NCBI GenBank assembly: GCA_016187945.1 | Contig: JACPIT010000010.1 | Coordinates: forward strand, 1 to 64,000 | Direction of reading: 5' to 3' | Source of the DNA: Opitutia bacterium | GTDB lineage: Bacteria; Verrucomicrobiota; Verrucomicrobiia; Opitutales; Opitutaceae | Length of the DNA: 64,000 bases | Part shown: in pieces, positions 1-15,000 of the stretch | Position numbering within the stretch: position 1 is the stretch's first letter | How the letters are laid out: each line of letters opens with the position of its first letter | Notes under the pieces: model-generated | Seen by the model: only the letters and a program-made list of their open reading frames with translations | What the model was told of the DNA's origin: nothing | The model's database searches: none | Program-made: the position numbers and the translations under genes

Positions 1-3000
1 CAGATCGCCGGTAACCGTCACCGCACCACGGAAACGCACCGTCGTGCCGTTTTGAACGGTGAGATTGCCGCCCAGCGTCACCGCACCACCGATGTCGATC
101 GAACTGCCGGCGTTCAACGTGAGGTTTTGCAGGGCTTTGTTTTGACCCACGCCGTTGTCGACCGCGATGGAGGTGCTGGCGGTGAGGGTCAGGCTGTTGG
201 TGCCGGAGCCGACGCCGTCGATCTGGCCGCCGGGGTTGCCGATGATGATGCCGCCGTTGGTCGCGGTGATGGAGCGCGTGCCGGAGACTTCGACGGTGTC
301 GTTGATGATTTCGGAGAGGCCGGTGATGTCGGCGAAGAGCGTCGTGGTGGTGCCGTCGCCGAGGATGTAGAGGCGCTGCGTCTGGAGCGGCGAGTTGACG
401 AAGATGACGTCGCCGCGGAGGACGACGTTCGGGTCGTCGAGAACGATCGGGGTGAGCGTGCGGTCGCCGATGTAGAGCTGGCTGAGAAGCTCGGCGGAGC
501 CGTAGTAGACGACGTTGCTCGAGATGATGTTGTTCAGCTCGGACTGCGTGAGGACGAGGCCGCCGCTGGCCGCGGGGACGGCGCCGGCGTTGGCGGCGGT
601 CGGGATGAAGAGGATCGCGAGCGACGGGTTGGTCGGGTAAACGTAGATCGTGCTCGTGCTGGTGACGGGCTGCGTGATGTTGATCTGGTTGCCGGAGAGG
701 ACGACTTCGGTGGTGGTGGTGATCGGTTGCGAAATCGTCTGCGTGCCGAAGAGGCTGACCAACTCGACGCGGCCGGACGTCGAACTGGCGACGTTGGTGA
801 CGTCCTTCATCGTGATCACGTAGCTCGATTTGTCGGTCGGCGTGTTGACGGAGAGTTCGGCGATGTTGGTGTAGATCGAGAGCGGGCTGATGAAGTCGCC
901 GGAGACGGCGGCGCCGACGCCCTGCGCGGCGCTCATGACGAGCTTGCCGGCCTGGGCCTCGATGAAGGCGCCGTTGGCGGCGCGGAGCTCGGTGCCGTTG
1001 GCGGTGAAGAGCGTCTCTTCCCACGTAAACGCGCCGGCTTGCACGACGCGGCCGGAGTCGAAGTCGACGGAGGCGGTGGTGTATTTCGCGAAGCGGAGCG
1101 CCCAATCGAGCCAGGTGTGGAAGCCGCCGGGGCCGGTGCCGGTGCGCCAGCCGAGGCCAGTGGTGGTGATCGCGCCGGCGTCGGAGGTGAGCGTGATGAC
1201 GTTGGTGCCGTTGCCGACGTAGCCGTCGTCGGAGGCGCCGTAGATGCCAGCGTTCAGGCTGATGTCGCCGGCGGTGTTGTGCATCGTGATCGCGCCGTTG
1301 GCGCGGGCGACGACATCGTAGTCGACGGCGATCGCGGACGCGGTCTGGAAGTCGAACATGCCGGCGTGCAGGCTGCCGGTCCAAGCGAGCGAGGCGGACT
1401 CGACGGTGAAGTCCTGGCGCAGATCGAGCACTTCGGTGCCGCCGGTGGAGGTCGTGACGAGGACCGGCGCGGCGGTGGCGACGATGTTGATGCTCTCGAT
1501 GTTGGTGTAGCCCGGGTCGTAGTTCACGACCTGCGTGCCCTGCGAAATCTTCGAGTCGCCAGAGCTGTCGGAGACGCGGATCGTGCCGGAGTCGGCCGAC
1601 GTGAGGTTGAGGACGTCGATGTTGGTGCTGCTGGCAGCGTCGTCGATGGTGACCTCGCCCTGGAGGTTGCCGAAGGTGACGTTGTAGGTGTCCTCGTTGC
1701 TGCCGCCCTTGAGCGTGACGTCGTTGGTGTTGGTCGAGGTGACGTTGTAGACGTCCTTGGCCGAGCCACCCATCCAGACTTCGGCGGTGCGGCTGGTGTC
1801 GGTGACGGTGTTGCTGCCGGTGGTCGCGATGTAGTTCGCGTCGAGGTTGAACGTGATCGCGCCGGTGATCGCGGAGAGGTCGACGATGTCGGCGGTGTCG
1901 TCGCCGGAGTCGTCGACGGAGTCGCTGCCGAAGTCGCCGGTGAACCAATAGGTGTCGGTGCCGCCCTGGCCGTTGAGCGTGTCGTTGCCAGCGCCGCCTT
2001 CAAAATAGTCGTCGCCCGGGCCGCCGAGGATGGTGTCGTTGCCCGCTTCGCCGTAGAGCTTGTCGTTGCCGCCGCCGCCGTCGAGGTTGTCGTTGCCGTC
2101 GCCGCCGTAGAGGAAATCGTTACCGGGGCCGCCCTTGAGGGTGTCGCCGCCGGAGTTGCCGCGGAGGATGTTGTTGCCGCTGGTGGCGGAGAAAATCTTG
2201 TCGTCGCCGACGCCGCCGTTGATCTCCGCATCGGCGAGGACGCCGGCGGCGAGGGTGATGGTGTCGTTGCCGTTACCGGCGTCGTTGACGAGGATCTTCG
2301 AGATGCCGCCGTAGTCCTGCTGGTAGCCCATCGCGGCGACGCGGAGGGTCTCGTTGCCCTTGGAGCCGCCGACGTGCGTGACGACGAAGCTCTCGTTGTT
2401 GTCGGTCTCGTAGCCGGCGCCGCGCGCGCTGGCGTTGACGCCGATATTGAGGCGCAGCGTGGAGCCGATCTTCGTGGCGAGGATCGGCGGGGCGCCGAAG
2501 CTCCACGTGACGTCGATATCGAACGGCCCGATCGAGAAGCTGAAGGTCGCGGTGCCCTTCTGGAGATTGAAGGTGAGGCGGAAGCTGAAGCTGATCGAGA
2601 TGTCGATCGAGAAGAGGCCGAAGTCGATTTCCACGCCCGCGCCGGCCGAGCCGGAGACCGAGAAGCCCCAGCTCGCGAGCGTCATCGAGAAGTTGGCGAA
2701 GAAGTAGACCGGGCCGAAATCGAGGCGCACGCCGGCGCTGGCGGTGAACTCGAATTCGCCGTTCGACCGCACGTAACCGCTCAGGCGCACGGTGATGATG
2801 TTGAAGAAATTCATCGAGAGGTTGCTGATGCGAATCTCGAAGTATTCCGACGTGGCGGTGATGGAGGCGGCGCCGTTCACCTCGAAGACCCAGATCTTGA
2901 GCTTCATCGCGATGGCGACCTGGAAGAAGCTGATGCGCGTATCGAGCTTCAGCGTGAACGTGCCGGAAATCTCGATCAGGCCCATCGACAGCACGCTGAC

Positions 3001-6000
3001 GCCGAGACCGAGATCGATCATGAAGTAAGGCGTGCCGTTCTCCGTGCCGATGGCAGCGGCGCCGCGGACGGAGAGGCGGCCGAAGAGCTTGAGATCGAGG
3101 GAGGCGTCGAAGCGGATCTCGAAGCCCGTGGCGCTGAGCTTCAGGTAGGCGCTGCCGTCGATGGTGAAGAAGCCGATCTTAAAGTGTCCGCCGAAGCTGA
3201 CGACGATCGAGAGCGGGTCGAGGCTCTCGTCCTTCAAGCCGGCGACCTGGCCGCTGTTCGGGTCGACGTCGAGCACTTTGACCGTGCGTGCGGTGGAGGT
3301 GGTGTTGAACGCGAGGCGGAACGTGCCGGTGAGCGACACGACGCCGAAGCCGTCGAGCGCGCCGCTGAGTTCGACGCTGCCCCAGACACCCTCGGCGCCG
3401 AAGGAGAGCGTGCCGGCTGCGGCGAGGTGGCCGAGCGGCGCGAGGTCGGCGATCGCGGCGAGTTCCAAGGTGACCTGCAGGCCCTTGATCGTGAACGTCG
3501 CCTCGCCTTGCAGGCTGAGCACCCCGCCCATCTCGATCGCGCCGTCGATGTGCAGACGCAGGTAGGGCCCGGCGGGCAAATTGACCGTCGCCGAGCCGAT
3601 GGTGGCGATGGCTTCGCCCGTGGTGTTGATCTCCAGCACGGCGCTGCCGTCGAACGTCATGAAGCCGATGTCGAAGGCGAGGTGGATCGACACCTTGCCG
3701 GCGATGCCCTTCGGGCCGATGAGCAGCGCGGCGAGTGCGTTGAAGGTGATGACGTTGGTGCCGCCGATGCGCAGCGCGATGTCGGCGGTGACGGAAACGA
3801 TCAGGCCGCGCGAGCCGACTTCGAGGAAGAACGTGCCGTCGATGCGGAAGCCGGTGTCTTCGCTGCCCATCCACAGATAGCCGTCGGCGCGGATGCGGGC
3901 GTAGATGCCAGCTTCGAGCGTGACGGAGCTGGAGCCGAACGTGAAGGTCTTCTCGGCGTTGGTCGTGTTGACCTCGAAGCGGAACGACGCGTTGAAGCCG
4001 AAGCCGTTGCCGTGGAGCAGGCCGCCGGCATCGATCGTGATGCTGAGGAGGCCCGCCAGGCCGTAGATGGGAACGCCGGCGGCTTCGCCGATCTTGTAGA
4101 CGCTGAGCGCGCCTTGCGCGGTGGCCTTGAAGATGATCGCACCGAAGACCTTCACGGTCATCAAGCCGGAGACGGTGACCTCGAAGCCGTCGCCGTTCAC
4201 GGTCACCGACAACTCGCCTTCGATGCGGAAGCCGGTGTCGATGCCCGGGAACTGGAATTGGATGAAGCCGGACGCGGCGAGCTTCAGCTCGGTGGCCTTG
4301 AGCAGGACGCCGCCGAGGCGGATGTCGTCGCTGCTCGTGTTCAGGTAGAACGCCAGCTTGAACTGAATTTGGAAGACGTTGCCGATGATCTCCTGCGCGT
4401 CGGACGGGGCGGCCGCATCGGCGTTGGTGCCGACGCCGACCTGGATCTGGATGAACGCGGCCAGATACGGCGTGCCGCCGGCGACGCCGATGCGCAGGCC
4501 GCCGGACGCGGTGCCGAGCGTGACGCCGGCGACGGCGGCCTCGGCGTCGACGAGCACCTGCACGTAGCCATCGGCGGCGGCGAGGGTGAACTCGAGGCGG
4601 CCGGTGAGCGTGGCGGCTTTGGCGCCGGCGATGACGAAGGAGATTTTCGCGGACGCGATGAACTGGAAGAACAGCGGACGCAGGACGATCGTGTCGGCGA
4701 CGAGGTGGTTGCTGTCGTCGAAGCGGTAAGCCTGGACCGTCTGCTGCGAGGTCGAGGTGTTGATGAGCACCTTGAAGTCGGCCTCATCGAGATTGAACGG
4801 ACGCGGCAGACCCGGGGCGTTGTAGACGGTGAGCGAGGCGTAGCCGCGGACGCCTTCGGAATCGATGACGAGCGTGAGGCTGCCCGTCATCTCGAAGAGC
4901 GTCACGCCGGTGCCGGGGATCTCGAGCTTGGTCTTGATGACCGCGGCGAGCGTGAGGCCGTTGCCGGAGATGGAGAACAGGAACGCGCCGTCGAACGTGA
5001 CTGCGCCGAGCACGTCGGCGTGCGCGAGGCCGCCGATCGCGATGTAGGGCGCGGCGGACTGGCTCGTGTCGGGCACGAGCAGATCGGTGGTGGCGGCGGC
5101 GCGCGGATCGTAGCCGTCCTTGAATTTCGGCGGGCGGCCGGAGATTTCGATGCTGTCGTAGCCGGTGGCGCCGCGCAGGAAGGTCGGCACGGACCAGAGG
5201 ATGTCCTGGCTCGTGGTGTTGATGAGCAGTTCGAGGGTGCCGCCGAGTTCGAAGCTGGGGAGGTTGAGGCTGGCGCCGAGTTTGAACTTGCCGGCCATGC
5301 CGATGACCTTGCCGTCGTTGACGCCGTCGTTGTCGCGGTCGCCGAGCGGGATGTTGCCGATGAGCAACAGCGCCTGGACGCGCATATCGAAGAGGTGGTT
5401 TCCTCCCGGCGTGAGCGAAATCTGGCCGTCGGCGAAGATCTCGAGACTCGAGGTCGAGAGCTTGATCGAGAAGGCGCCGCTGATGGAGAAGACCTCGGAG
5501 TCGTTGACGGAGAACTTCGCGTAGGCGTAGGCGCCGATGAGGACGGTCTTGGCCGCGAGCGTGAACTGCTGGGTCTCGCCGCGGAAGTTGAGCACCTGCG
5601 TGGGCGCGCCGGTGTCGGAGAGCGTGCCGCTGGAACCGAGTTGGATGAAATACTGTTTCTTGTTCGCCTTGTCGTCGATGCGCCAGGCGGAGCCGGAGAT
5701 GACGGTGGTGACCTTGTAGCCGTCGCCGAGGGTCTTGCCGGCGTTGGCGAAGACGGTGGTCATCGCGCTCGTGAGCGTGCCGGCGTCGAGTGAGGCGATA
5801 TCGTCGGAGGTCGGGCTCGAGATGAACGCGGAGGCGTCGATCAGGTCGCCGGGGATGCCTTCGAGGGTGAGGGTTTCGACCTTGTCGCGCTTGGTCGTGT
5901 TGATCTGGAGCGTGCCGGCGACCTTGATGTCGAGGCCGATGTTCTTGAGGAAATCGAGGTTGGTCTCGATCTTGATGACGCCCCAAATCTTCGGGAGCTT

Positions 6001-9000
6001 GAGCTCGTCGAGGAAGCTGCCGGCGTCGATCGAGATGCCGAAGTCGCGGAAGAAGTCGGCGGCGGTGAGCTGATCGGGGTCGTTGGCGGGCGTGGTGGCG
6101 TCGTAGACGAACTTGCCGGCGGCAGAGCCGAGGTTGCCGAGGTAGATGACGCGGACGGTGCCGCCGAAGGTCAGCTCGAAGTGGGCGCCGCCGCCCGGGA
6201 CAGTCATCGCGGAGAAGTCGACGTAGCCGCGGACGTCGAGGACGGGCTCGTCGATGAAGCCGTATTGGACGAGGCCTTCGCCGAAGGAGAGGCCGCCGGA
6301 GAGGTTGATGAAGAATTGCTCGGCGGCCTTGGTGACGTTGACCGAGGCGGAGAACGTGGCGGACTCGGCGCCGTTGGCGTCCTTCCACGCGGCGGAGGCC
6401 ATCGCGAGTTCGACGTGGATCGTCTCGGCGGAGCTGGCGGGCGTGAAGCTGCCGGTGAAGTGGAAGCGGAAGACGTTGCCGGGTTTGCCGTTTTCGTCGT
6501 TGAGCTGCTCGACGCTGGTGATCGAGACGCCGGTGACGTCGGCGCCGCGGCGCGTGAAGTAGTATTTCGCGCTGGCGGTGTCGGTGTTGGTCGAGAAGTC
6601 GATCGCGGCGCCGCCGGAAGTGGTGGCGAGTTTGAAGGTGTAGGCGTCGACGACGATGACGTAGTAATCGCCGACCGTGAGGCCGCCGGGGAGCGTGCTG
6701 GCGGTGGCGAGCGTGACGACGTCGCCGTTGGCGAAGCCGTGCGTCGCGGTGGACGTGAAGGTGTCGGCGGTGCCGTCGGTGCTCGCACCGGTGACGGAGA
6801 CGACGGTCGTGCGGTAGGCGGTGAGCGTGAGGTCGCTCGCGGCGACGGTGGAGGCATCGATGGCGGCGCCGTTGACGCCGGTGAGGGTGACATCGAAGTA
6901 GCCGGCGTCGTTCAGCTTCGTGGCGTCGATCGAGCTGCCGTTGACGACGCTCGTCACCGCGGCGGTGCCGACGCCGAGCGTGAACGTGACGGTGGTGTCG
7001 ATGTTGTCGGTGCCCTTGTCGTCGGTGAAGGTGCCGCCGAGGAACTTCAGCGTGGCCTTGCCAGAGACGACGGTGCCGGTGAACGCGTAGCGCCAGGTGT
7101 TGGTGCCGGCGAGCGAGCCGGGCTGCGTGGGCGTGCCGTCGATCGTGAGGGTGCTGCCGTCGGCGAGCGTGATCGTGAACTCGGCGTCGGTGTCGGTGAT
7201 CGAGGTGGCGTTGAGCGTCTTGCCCATGCCGGGCGCGAAGGTGATGTCGATGTAGCCGGCGTTCTTGAACGAGGTGAGGCTGATCGTCGCGCCGCTCTTG
7301 ATGCTGGTGAGCGTGCCGGTGCTGCCTTCGACGGTGAGGGCGATCGAGGTGGCGACGTTCTTGAAGCCGGCGGCGTCGGTGATGGCGCCGGCGGCGATCG
7401 CGAAGGTGACGTCGCCGGAATCGAACGCACCGGTGAAGGCGTAGCGGAAGACGTTCGTGTAGGCGCCGCTGCTGTTCTTCTGGCGCGTGCCGGTGAGGCT
7501 GAGCACGGCGTTACCGGTGCCGGTGCCGGACATCGTGATCGTCGGGCCGGTGGTGACAGTGCTGGCGAAGTTCGAACCGGTCGTCGGCGCGATGAGGAAA
7601 TCGATGTAGCCCTGGCGATTCAGCGCGGAGATGCCGGCGGTGCCGCCCGCGCCGATGGAGTTCAGGCGGACGGTCGGGCCGGAGATGACCGCGGAGGCGG
7701 TGCTGGCGTCGTTGGTGACCGGCGTGGTGGCGCCGAGGGTGTTTTGCGCCACGGAGCCGGCGGCGAAGGTGATCTGGAGCGTGCCGGGCTCCCACGCGAA
7801 GCCGGCGTTGGTGATCTTGTAGCGGAAGCGCTGGATGCCGTCCTTCTTCAGCGTGGCGGCGTCGGTGACTTTGGTTTCGACGATCTTGCCGGCGTCGTCA
7901 CCGGTGGTCGGGCTCGTGATGCTGATGCCGACCGGCGTCGCGTCGAAGGTGAGATCGACGCTCGTGCCGTCGACCTTGACGAGCTTGGCGGTGAACTCGG
8001 CGTCGCTGTCGAGGATCGTGGCGTAGTCGAGCGTGCCTTTCGCGCCGGGGGCGAAGATGACGTCGATGTAGTAGTTATCGCCGTCCTTGGTGAGGTTGAG
8101 CTTGCCGGCATCGAGCGTCGTGCTGGGCGTGACCGCGGGCGAGAAGAGTTTGGCGGTCGGGACGTTCGAGGCGCGGACGAGGAAGCTGCCGTCGACGGCT
8201 TCGAGTTGGAGCGTGCCCTCGGCCCAGGTGAAGCTGGCGTCGGAAATCTCGTAGCGGAAGCGGAGGATGGTCTGCTCCTTCAGCGTGGCGACGAGCGCTT
8301 CGTCGGAGGCGGCGGTGACTTCCGTGTAGGTTGTGCTGCCGTTGCTGTCAGTCGAGGACGCGAGGCCGATCGGACGGCCGCTGAGCGTGATCGTCTGGCT
8401 CGTGGAGCTGCCGGTCGGCGTGAACTTGAGCGTCACCTCCTGGTCGGCATCGAGGATGGAGCCGTAGTCGAGCGCGCCGGTGTCGGGGTCGAAGACGACG
8501 TCGATGTAGTATTTGCCGTTGGCGTCCTTCGCGAGGCGGGTGGTCGGAGGATCGGTGACCGTGGTCGACGTCGGAAGCATCGGCTCCGTGATCGTGGAGA
8601 GCGACGCGAGCGAGACGGTCGGATTGAGCGTGCGGTCGGCCGAGGCGGTGGAGATGACGGGGATCGTGACTTCCTCGCCGGCGGCATTGCGGAAGCCCAT
8701 CTTCAGGCGGCCGTCGATGGTGAGCAGCGGGAATTGGTCGGGCAGATCGGCGAGGAAGAGGACCGTGGCGGCGCCGTTGGAGATGTTCGAGAGATCGATG
8801 TATATCTTGGCGGAGACGGAGAGGAGGTCCGCGGCGAAGTTGAGTTTGCCGCCGATGAGGATCTTGCCGTCGGTGCTGATGATGATGTCGACCTGGCCGT
8901 TGAAGGACGCCTCCGAGGTGTAGGCGTCGAAGATCTTCGCGGAGCCCTTGATGAGCATCGGCTGCGTGAACGCCGCGCCGAAGCCGCCGAGCGCGGGGTT

Positions 9001-12000
9001 GGCCTGGATGGCGATGTATTGGTTGAGCACCTGCTGCTTGACCGAGGCGAGCCAGCCTTCCGCGGTCGGCAGGGCGCCGACGCTGAACTCGGAGTCGCGG
9101 AGCGCGCGCGGGTCGTCGATCGACGGGAGCGTCTTGAAGAAGTCGACGCTGGCCGTGAAGTCGCCGATCGCGATGCCGGTGGTGGGCTCGAGGATGATCG
9201 GCACGTCGATGTTGAGGAACACGCCCAGCGGGCCGAGTTCGCTCAAGGCAAAGCGGATGCCGATGCCGCCGACGCCGGGGATCTCGATGGAGCCTTGGAC
9301 GCCGACGAAGAAGATGCGGTCGGCGATCTCGCTTTCGGGCGTGAGCGCGTCGCCGAGCGTGTTGTCGGTTTTGACCTTGAGGATGCCGCCGATGAGGCCG
9401 CCGGAGATGCCGTTGCCGCCGACAACGACACCGAGGGCACCAATGTCGACGACGGGGAACTTGCCGTCGGCGAGGAGGCTCGGACGGATGATGATGTCGT
9501 CGACGGTGCCGCTGAAGGTGAAGCCGGAGACGGAGGCGTTGATGCTCGCCGAGAGGATGATGTCGAACGTGCCGGGGTCGTTCTCGAAGTCCGCCCATTG
9601 CAGGCCGATCTTCGTGATGTGGATCGGGAGCCATGACGGCCACTTGAAGCTCTCGCCGTTGGCATCGCCGATGCGGAGGAGGACGGCGAAGGGCTTGCTC
9701 GGATCGGTCGGGTTGCCGGCGTGGAAGGTGCCGTCGCCGGTGATGTAGAAGTTGCGCGCCTCGCCGCCGAGCGTGAGCGAGCCGATCGTGAGGTCGGCGC
9801 CGACGCTGCCGAAGGTCGCCATGGCCTCGTCGGCGCCCGCGGCGGTGTTGAGGTCGAAGCCGGTGGCGAAAATGTGCAGGAACGAGCCGATCGTGATGTC
9901 GAGCGTGTCGACCTTGAAGATGAGGCCGTCGACCTTGCCGTCGGTGAACGCGAGCGCGACGCGCATGGCCTCGGTGCCGGCGTCGGTGCCGTCCTTCACC
10001 TTGGCCGTGAACGCGCCGCCGAGCGTCAGGCTGGCGCCGCCGGTGGCGAGGAAGATGGAACCGTTGAACGCGGGCTGCGCGCTGCCGTCGAAGTTGACGG
10101 ACCAGTTCGTGACGCCGACGCGGATGTCGTCGAGCGTGAACGTGCTGCCGATGGTGAACGGTCCGCCGACGGTGATCTGCGCCTGGCCGATCGTGAATCC
10201 ATTGCCGGTGACAACGATGCCGCGGATGTCCTTGTTCGTCTCGGCGTCGTGATACGTGCTGACTTCGCCGGTGATCGTGTTGCCCGGGAGAGCGAGGATC
10301 GAGATCGCGAGACCGTCGGCGGCGAAGAGTTCCTGGTCGTCGCCCGCGGCGGGGTCGTAGGCGACGTCGATGTTCGAGCCGGTAATCTTGAGCACGCTCG
10401 GAACGAGGATCAGCAGGCCGTCGGCGTGGACGCTCCACTTGCCGGTCGCGCCGACCGCGAAGCCCGCGGCGAGGTCGACGCCGATGTCGAACTTCACCGA
10501 GAGACCGGTGAGCTCGGCCTTGACGCCCGAGGAGGCTTGCGCGCCGGCAGAGGCGGAGCCGCCGAACGCGAGCGAGGCTTTCTGGAGCGTGAGTTCGAGC
10601 GTGATGACGACCACGCCGCCCTTGAACGAGAAGTCGGCGAGCGAGACGCCGGGCTTCTCGAAGCTCAGCGGTCCGACGGAAATGTTGTTCGTCGCCGTGG
10701 GCGGCGTCGTGCCGCCGGTGGCCGCGAGCGTGCCGGAAGGCGCCGCGCCGAACTCGAGCGTCGTGCCCGCGATCGTCGCGCCGGTGATGGAGAAGCTGAC
10801 GAGTTTGAAGCCGTTGGTCTGCGAGAGCTTCATCTCGGCCGCGCCGGAGAGGCCGTAGTCGCCGCCGCCAAACGAGAAGCTCGCGCTCTCGACGTTGATG
10901 TCGACGTCGCCGTTGGTCTGTTTCTGGAACGAGACGGTGCCGCTCAGCGTGAACACGTCCGCGACGGAGATCGTGAGGCCGCCCTTGAAGATCGGGTTGG
11001 CGTTGCCGTCGGTGAACTTGAGTTGGACCGACTTCGTGTCGGTGACGGCGATGGTCTCGTCGAGCGCGGCGCCGGTCTTGTTCAGCGCGACGCCGAACTT
11101 CAGGCCGAGCGAGTCGGCCGCGGCCGAGAGGCCGTCGAGGCCGACGAACGTCACCGAGCCTTCGCCCGAGAACGCGTATTTGCCAGCCACGTTCGTGTAG
11201 ACGACCATGCCGATCTCGAGGTCGGTGATGAGCAGGCCGATCGCGTCGGGGTCGGTGCGCGGCGAGCCGAGGTAGATTTCGCCATCGGTGACGCCGACCG
11301 TGAACTTGTCCGCGGAGCGCGTGAACGCGAAGTTGCCCGAGATGTCCACGATGTCGGCGAAGGAGAGGTTCACGTCGGTTCCGACGAACTGAATGAAGCC
11401 GTTGGTCTCTTCGGACGAGAAGGTGAGGTCGATCGTCTCGCCGTTGAGGATCACAGTCTCGCTGATCGCGTCCGCGAACTGATTCAGGCGGAGCGTCATC
11501 GTGGCCGAGAGCGTTACGCCGGTGACGCCTTCGAGCGAAACGGTGCCGGTGACGCGGCCGGCGTTGAGGTCGCCTTCCTGGAGGAAGATCGCCTCGCCGT
11601 CGGTGAGGCGGATGCCGATGCCGCTGCCGCCGACGTTGTCGCCGACGAAGATCTCGACGTTCGAGCCGACGATCACCTGTTTGCTGACGCCGTTGACGGT
11701 GGCGGTCTTGAAGCTGAAGTCGCCGGTGATCTCGACGCCCGGGAACGAAATCTTGAGGTCGTTGAGGACGATGCGCGTGTAGTGGCCGGCATCGAGGGTG
11801 ACCGTGCCGAACACGCCGGTCGCCGTGATGGCCTCGCCGGTGTCGTTCATCTCGAACGTCAGCGTGGCGCCGGCGGAGAACACGCCGAAGTTGATGTCAG
11901 CGACGAACGACAGCGTGCCGGCGATGCCAGCGTCGGAGATGACGAACAGGCCCTGCGCGTTGGTGACATCGATCGGGCTGCCGCCACTCCCCTGCCCTCC

Positions 12001-15000
12001 GAAATTGTCGATGGCGATCTTCGCGGCCGAGATGACGATGAGCTTGTGGCCGGCGGTATCGGTCGTCTGCTCGAAGCCGAACTGGCCGGAGAGCGTGATG
12101 CCGAGAACGGTGACGTTGAGCGGATCGGCGACGACCTTGACGAGCGAGCCGGCGGCGGCCTTCAGCGTGTAGCTTGCGCCGCCGACCGTGATCGTCTCGT
12201 CGACCGCGGTCGTCAGCTTCGCGAGCGTGACGGTGAACGTCGTGTCGTTGATCGAAATGCCGGGGACGTTTTGCAGCGTGACGCTGGCGCTGATGCTCGC
12301 GATGTAGCCGGCGGAGTTGAAGAGGAACGCGCCAGAGCCGCCGTGGATCTTCAGGTAGGTCGTGCTGCCGTCGCCGAGCTCGGTCGAGAAGTTGGCGATG
12401 CCGACTTTCACGATCGACGCGCCGACGGCGTCGGTGCCCTTCGAGAAGGAGAAGTCGCCGCCGATCTTCACGACGTCGCCGAGGTTCACCTCGACGCCGA
12501 TCGCGCTGAAGGAGACGAACGGCGAGGCGGCGGTGCCGGACTCGGCGGCGATCGACGCGCTGATGCCGTTGATGTCGAGCGCGAGCGGCGTGGTCGAGTA
12601 GTCGTTGCCGCTCGTGTTGTATTGGACGGCGACCGTGTCGACCGTCACGCCGGCGAAGTCGAGGCCGGTCATGTAGAAGTGGCCGGACGCTTCGAGCGCC
12701 ACGCCACCGTCCTCGAACAGCTTCATGCCGAGCGTGCCGGTGTCGATGCCCACCGCGAAGTCGCCGACGGTGAGTCCGGCGTTCACGTTGGTCGCGATCA
12801 CCGCGAGTTCGGTGGCTGTCTTTTCAAAGGCAAAGGAACCGCTGACCGTAACAAAATTGGCGATGCTCAGCTCCGCATCGTCAACGGAGACGCTCAGGAG
12901 CGACTGGTCGAAGTCGAGCGTGAGCGGGTTGTTGCCCGTCGCGACCTCGAGGCCGCCGCCGGACAACTGCGTGAAGTCTATTGCTGGCGGGCCGGTCGCG
13001 TCGGGGCCGGTCGCCTGGTTGTAGGCGACGGTGATGCCGTTGAGGGCAAAGTGCAGCGCGTCGGGCAGGCCGACGAATTCGGCGCTGGCGGCCGTGACCT
13101 TCAGCGCGGTGTAGCGGCTGAGATCGGCCTCGTCGACCGGCGTGAGCATCGCGAGCGCGAAGTCGACGCCGCCGACCGCGATGCCGATGGCGCCATCGGC
13201 GTTCGGGGTGTCGGACGAATCGATGATGCCGTCGGCGTTGCTGTCGGCCCAATACGGGCCGCCGATGCCGGCGAAGACGTGGACGTTCGAGCCGCCAAAG
13301 GTGAGCGTGCGGACGGACTTCACGTCGCCGTCGGTGTCGGTGACGTCGACCGTCGGACCTTTCTCGAAGGCGAAGCCGCCGCGGATGTAGATGAACTGCG
13401 AGACGGCGAGCGTCGCGTCGGCCACGGAGACGCGCAGGAGCGGGCTCGCGAAGTCGAGGAGCACGGACTGGCCGCCGGTCGCGACCGTGAGGCCGCCGTT
13501 GTCGAGTTTCGAGAGATCGAGCGCCGGCGCGTTCGCGTCGGTCGAGCGCACCTGGTTGACGTCGATCGAGACGCCACCGGCCGTCAGCGTGAAGCCGGAG
13601 AGGCCAACGATCGACGCGGAGTCGGCGCGAGCGGAGAGCGCGAAGTAGCTGTCGGTGTCGAGCGCGTCGGTCGGCTTGAAGAGCGCGAGGCCGACGCGGA
13701 CGCCGCCGAGCGCGACACCGATGGCGCCGTCGGCGTTCGGTGTGTCGGCGCTGGTGATCGCGCCGTCGTTATTCGAGTCGGTCCAATACGGGCCGCCGAT
13801 GCCGGCGAACACGTAGGCGTTGTCGGTGCCGAGCGTGAGGACGGTGGTTTCCTTCGTCGGCGAGCCGTCGGCGGTCGTGGCGCCGTCGAGCGTCTTGCCG
13901 GCTTCGAGGGCGAAGGCGCCGCGGACGTAAACGAACTCGGAAACCGCAAACGTCGCATCGGCGATGGCGACGCGGAGCAGGCGCGAGTCGTAGTCGAGCA
14001 GCATCTCGTCGCCGCCGGTCGCGACGGTGAGGCCGCCGCCGGCGAGCGTCGAGAGGTCGAGCACCGCGGGTTGCGCGTTGGCGTCGGCGGAATCGGAAGC
14101 GGTGTTCACCTCGACGCTGATGCCGTGCGCGTCGATCGTCAGCAGGCTGCCGAGGCCGACGAGCGTCGCGGAGTCGGCGGTGACTTTCAGCGCGGTGTAG
14201 GCGACGGTGTCGTCGACGTCCGTGGGCTTCGCGATGGCGAGCGCGGCGTTGACGTTGCCGAGCGCGACGCCGAGGGCGCCGGCTTCGCTCGGCGTGTCGT
14301 TGGCATCGAGCACGCCGTCGTTATTCGAGTCGGTCCAATACGGGCCGCCGACGCCGGCGAAGACGTAGGCGTTGGCGAAGCCGATCTTCAGGAGCGAGAC
14401 ATCCTTCGCGACGCCGGCCGTGTCGGCGATCGTTGCGGCGCTGGATTTTTCGAGAGCGAAGCCGCCGCGGAGGTAGATGAACTGCGAGACCGAGAGCGAG
14501 GCGTCGCGGACGGCGACGCGGAAGAGGTTCGCGTCGAAGTCGAGCGAGACGGGCGTGCCGCCGGTGACGACATCGAGCTTGCCGCCGGTCGCGGTGGTGA
14601 AGTCGAGCGGCGCGGGCGTGGCGTTCGCGTCGTCGAGCTTCGAGGCGGTGTTGATCTCGACGCTGACGCCGCGCGCGGTGAGGTCGAGGAAGCCGAGGCC
14701 GACGAGGCTGGCCATTTCGGCGTCGACGGAGAGCGCGGTGTAGCGCGTCTTGTCGGCGAGATTGGTCGGGCGGAAGAGCGCGAGGCCGACGTTGACGTTG
14801 CCGAGCGCGAGCCCCACGGCGCCGTCTGCGTTCGGGGTGTCGGCGTTGGTGATTTTGCCGTCGTTATCCGAGTCGGTCCAATACGGGCCGCCGACACCGG
14901 CGAAGACGTAGGCGTTGGACGCGCCGACCGTGATGCCGCGCACGCTGCGGTCGGTGCCGTCGGTATCCTTGAGCGTGTAGCGCTGGTCCTGTTCGAAGGC

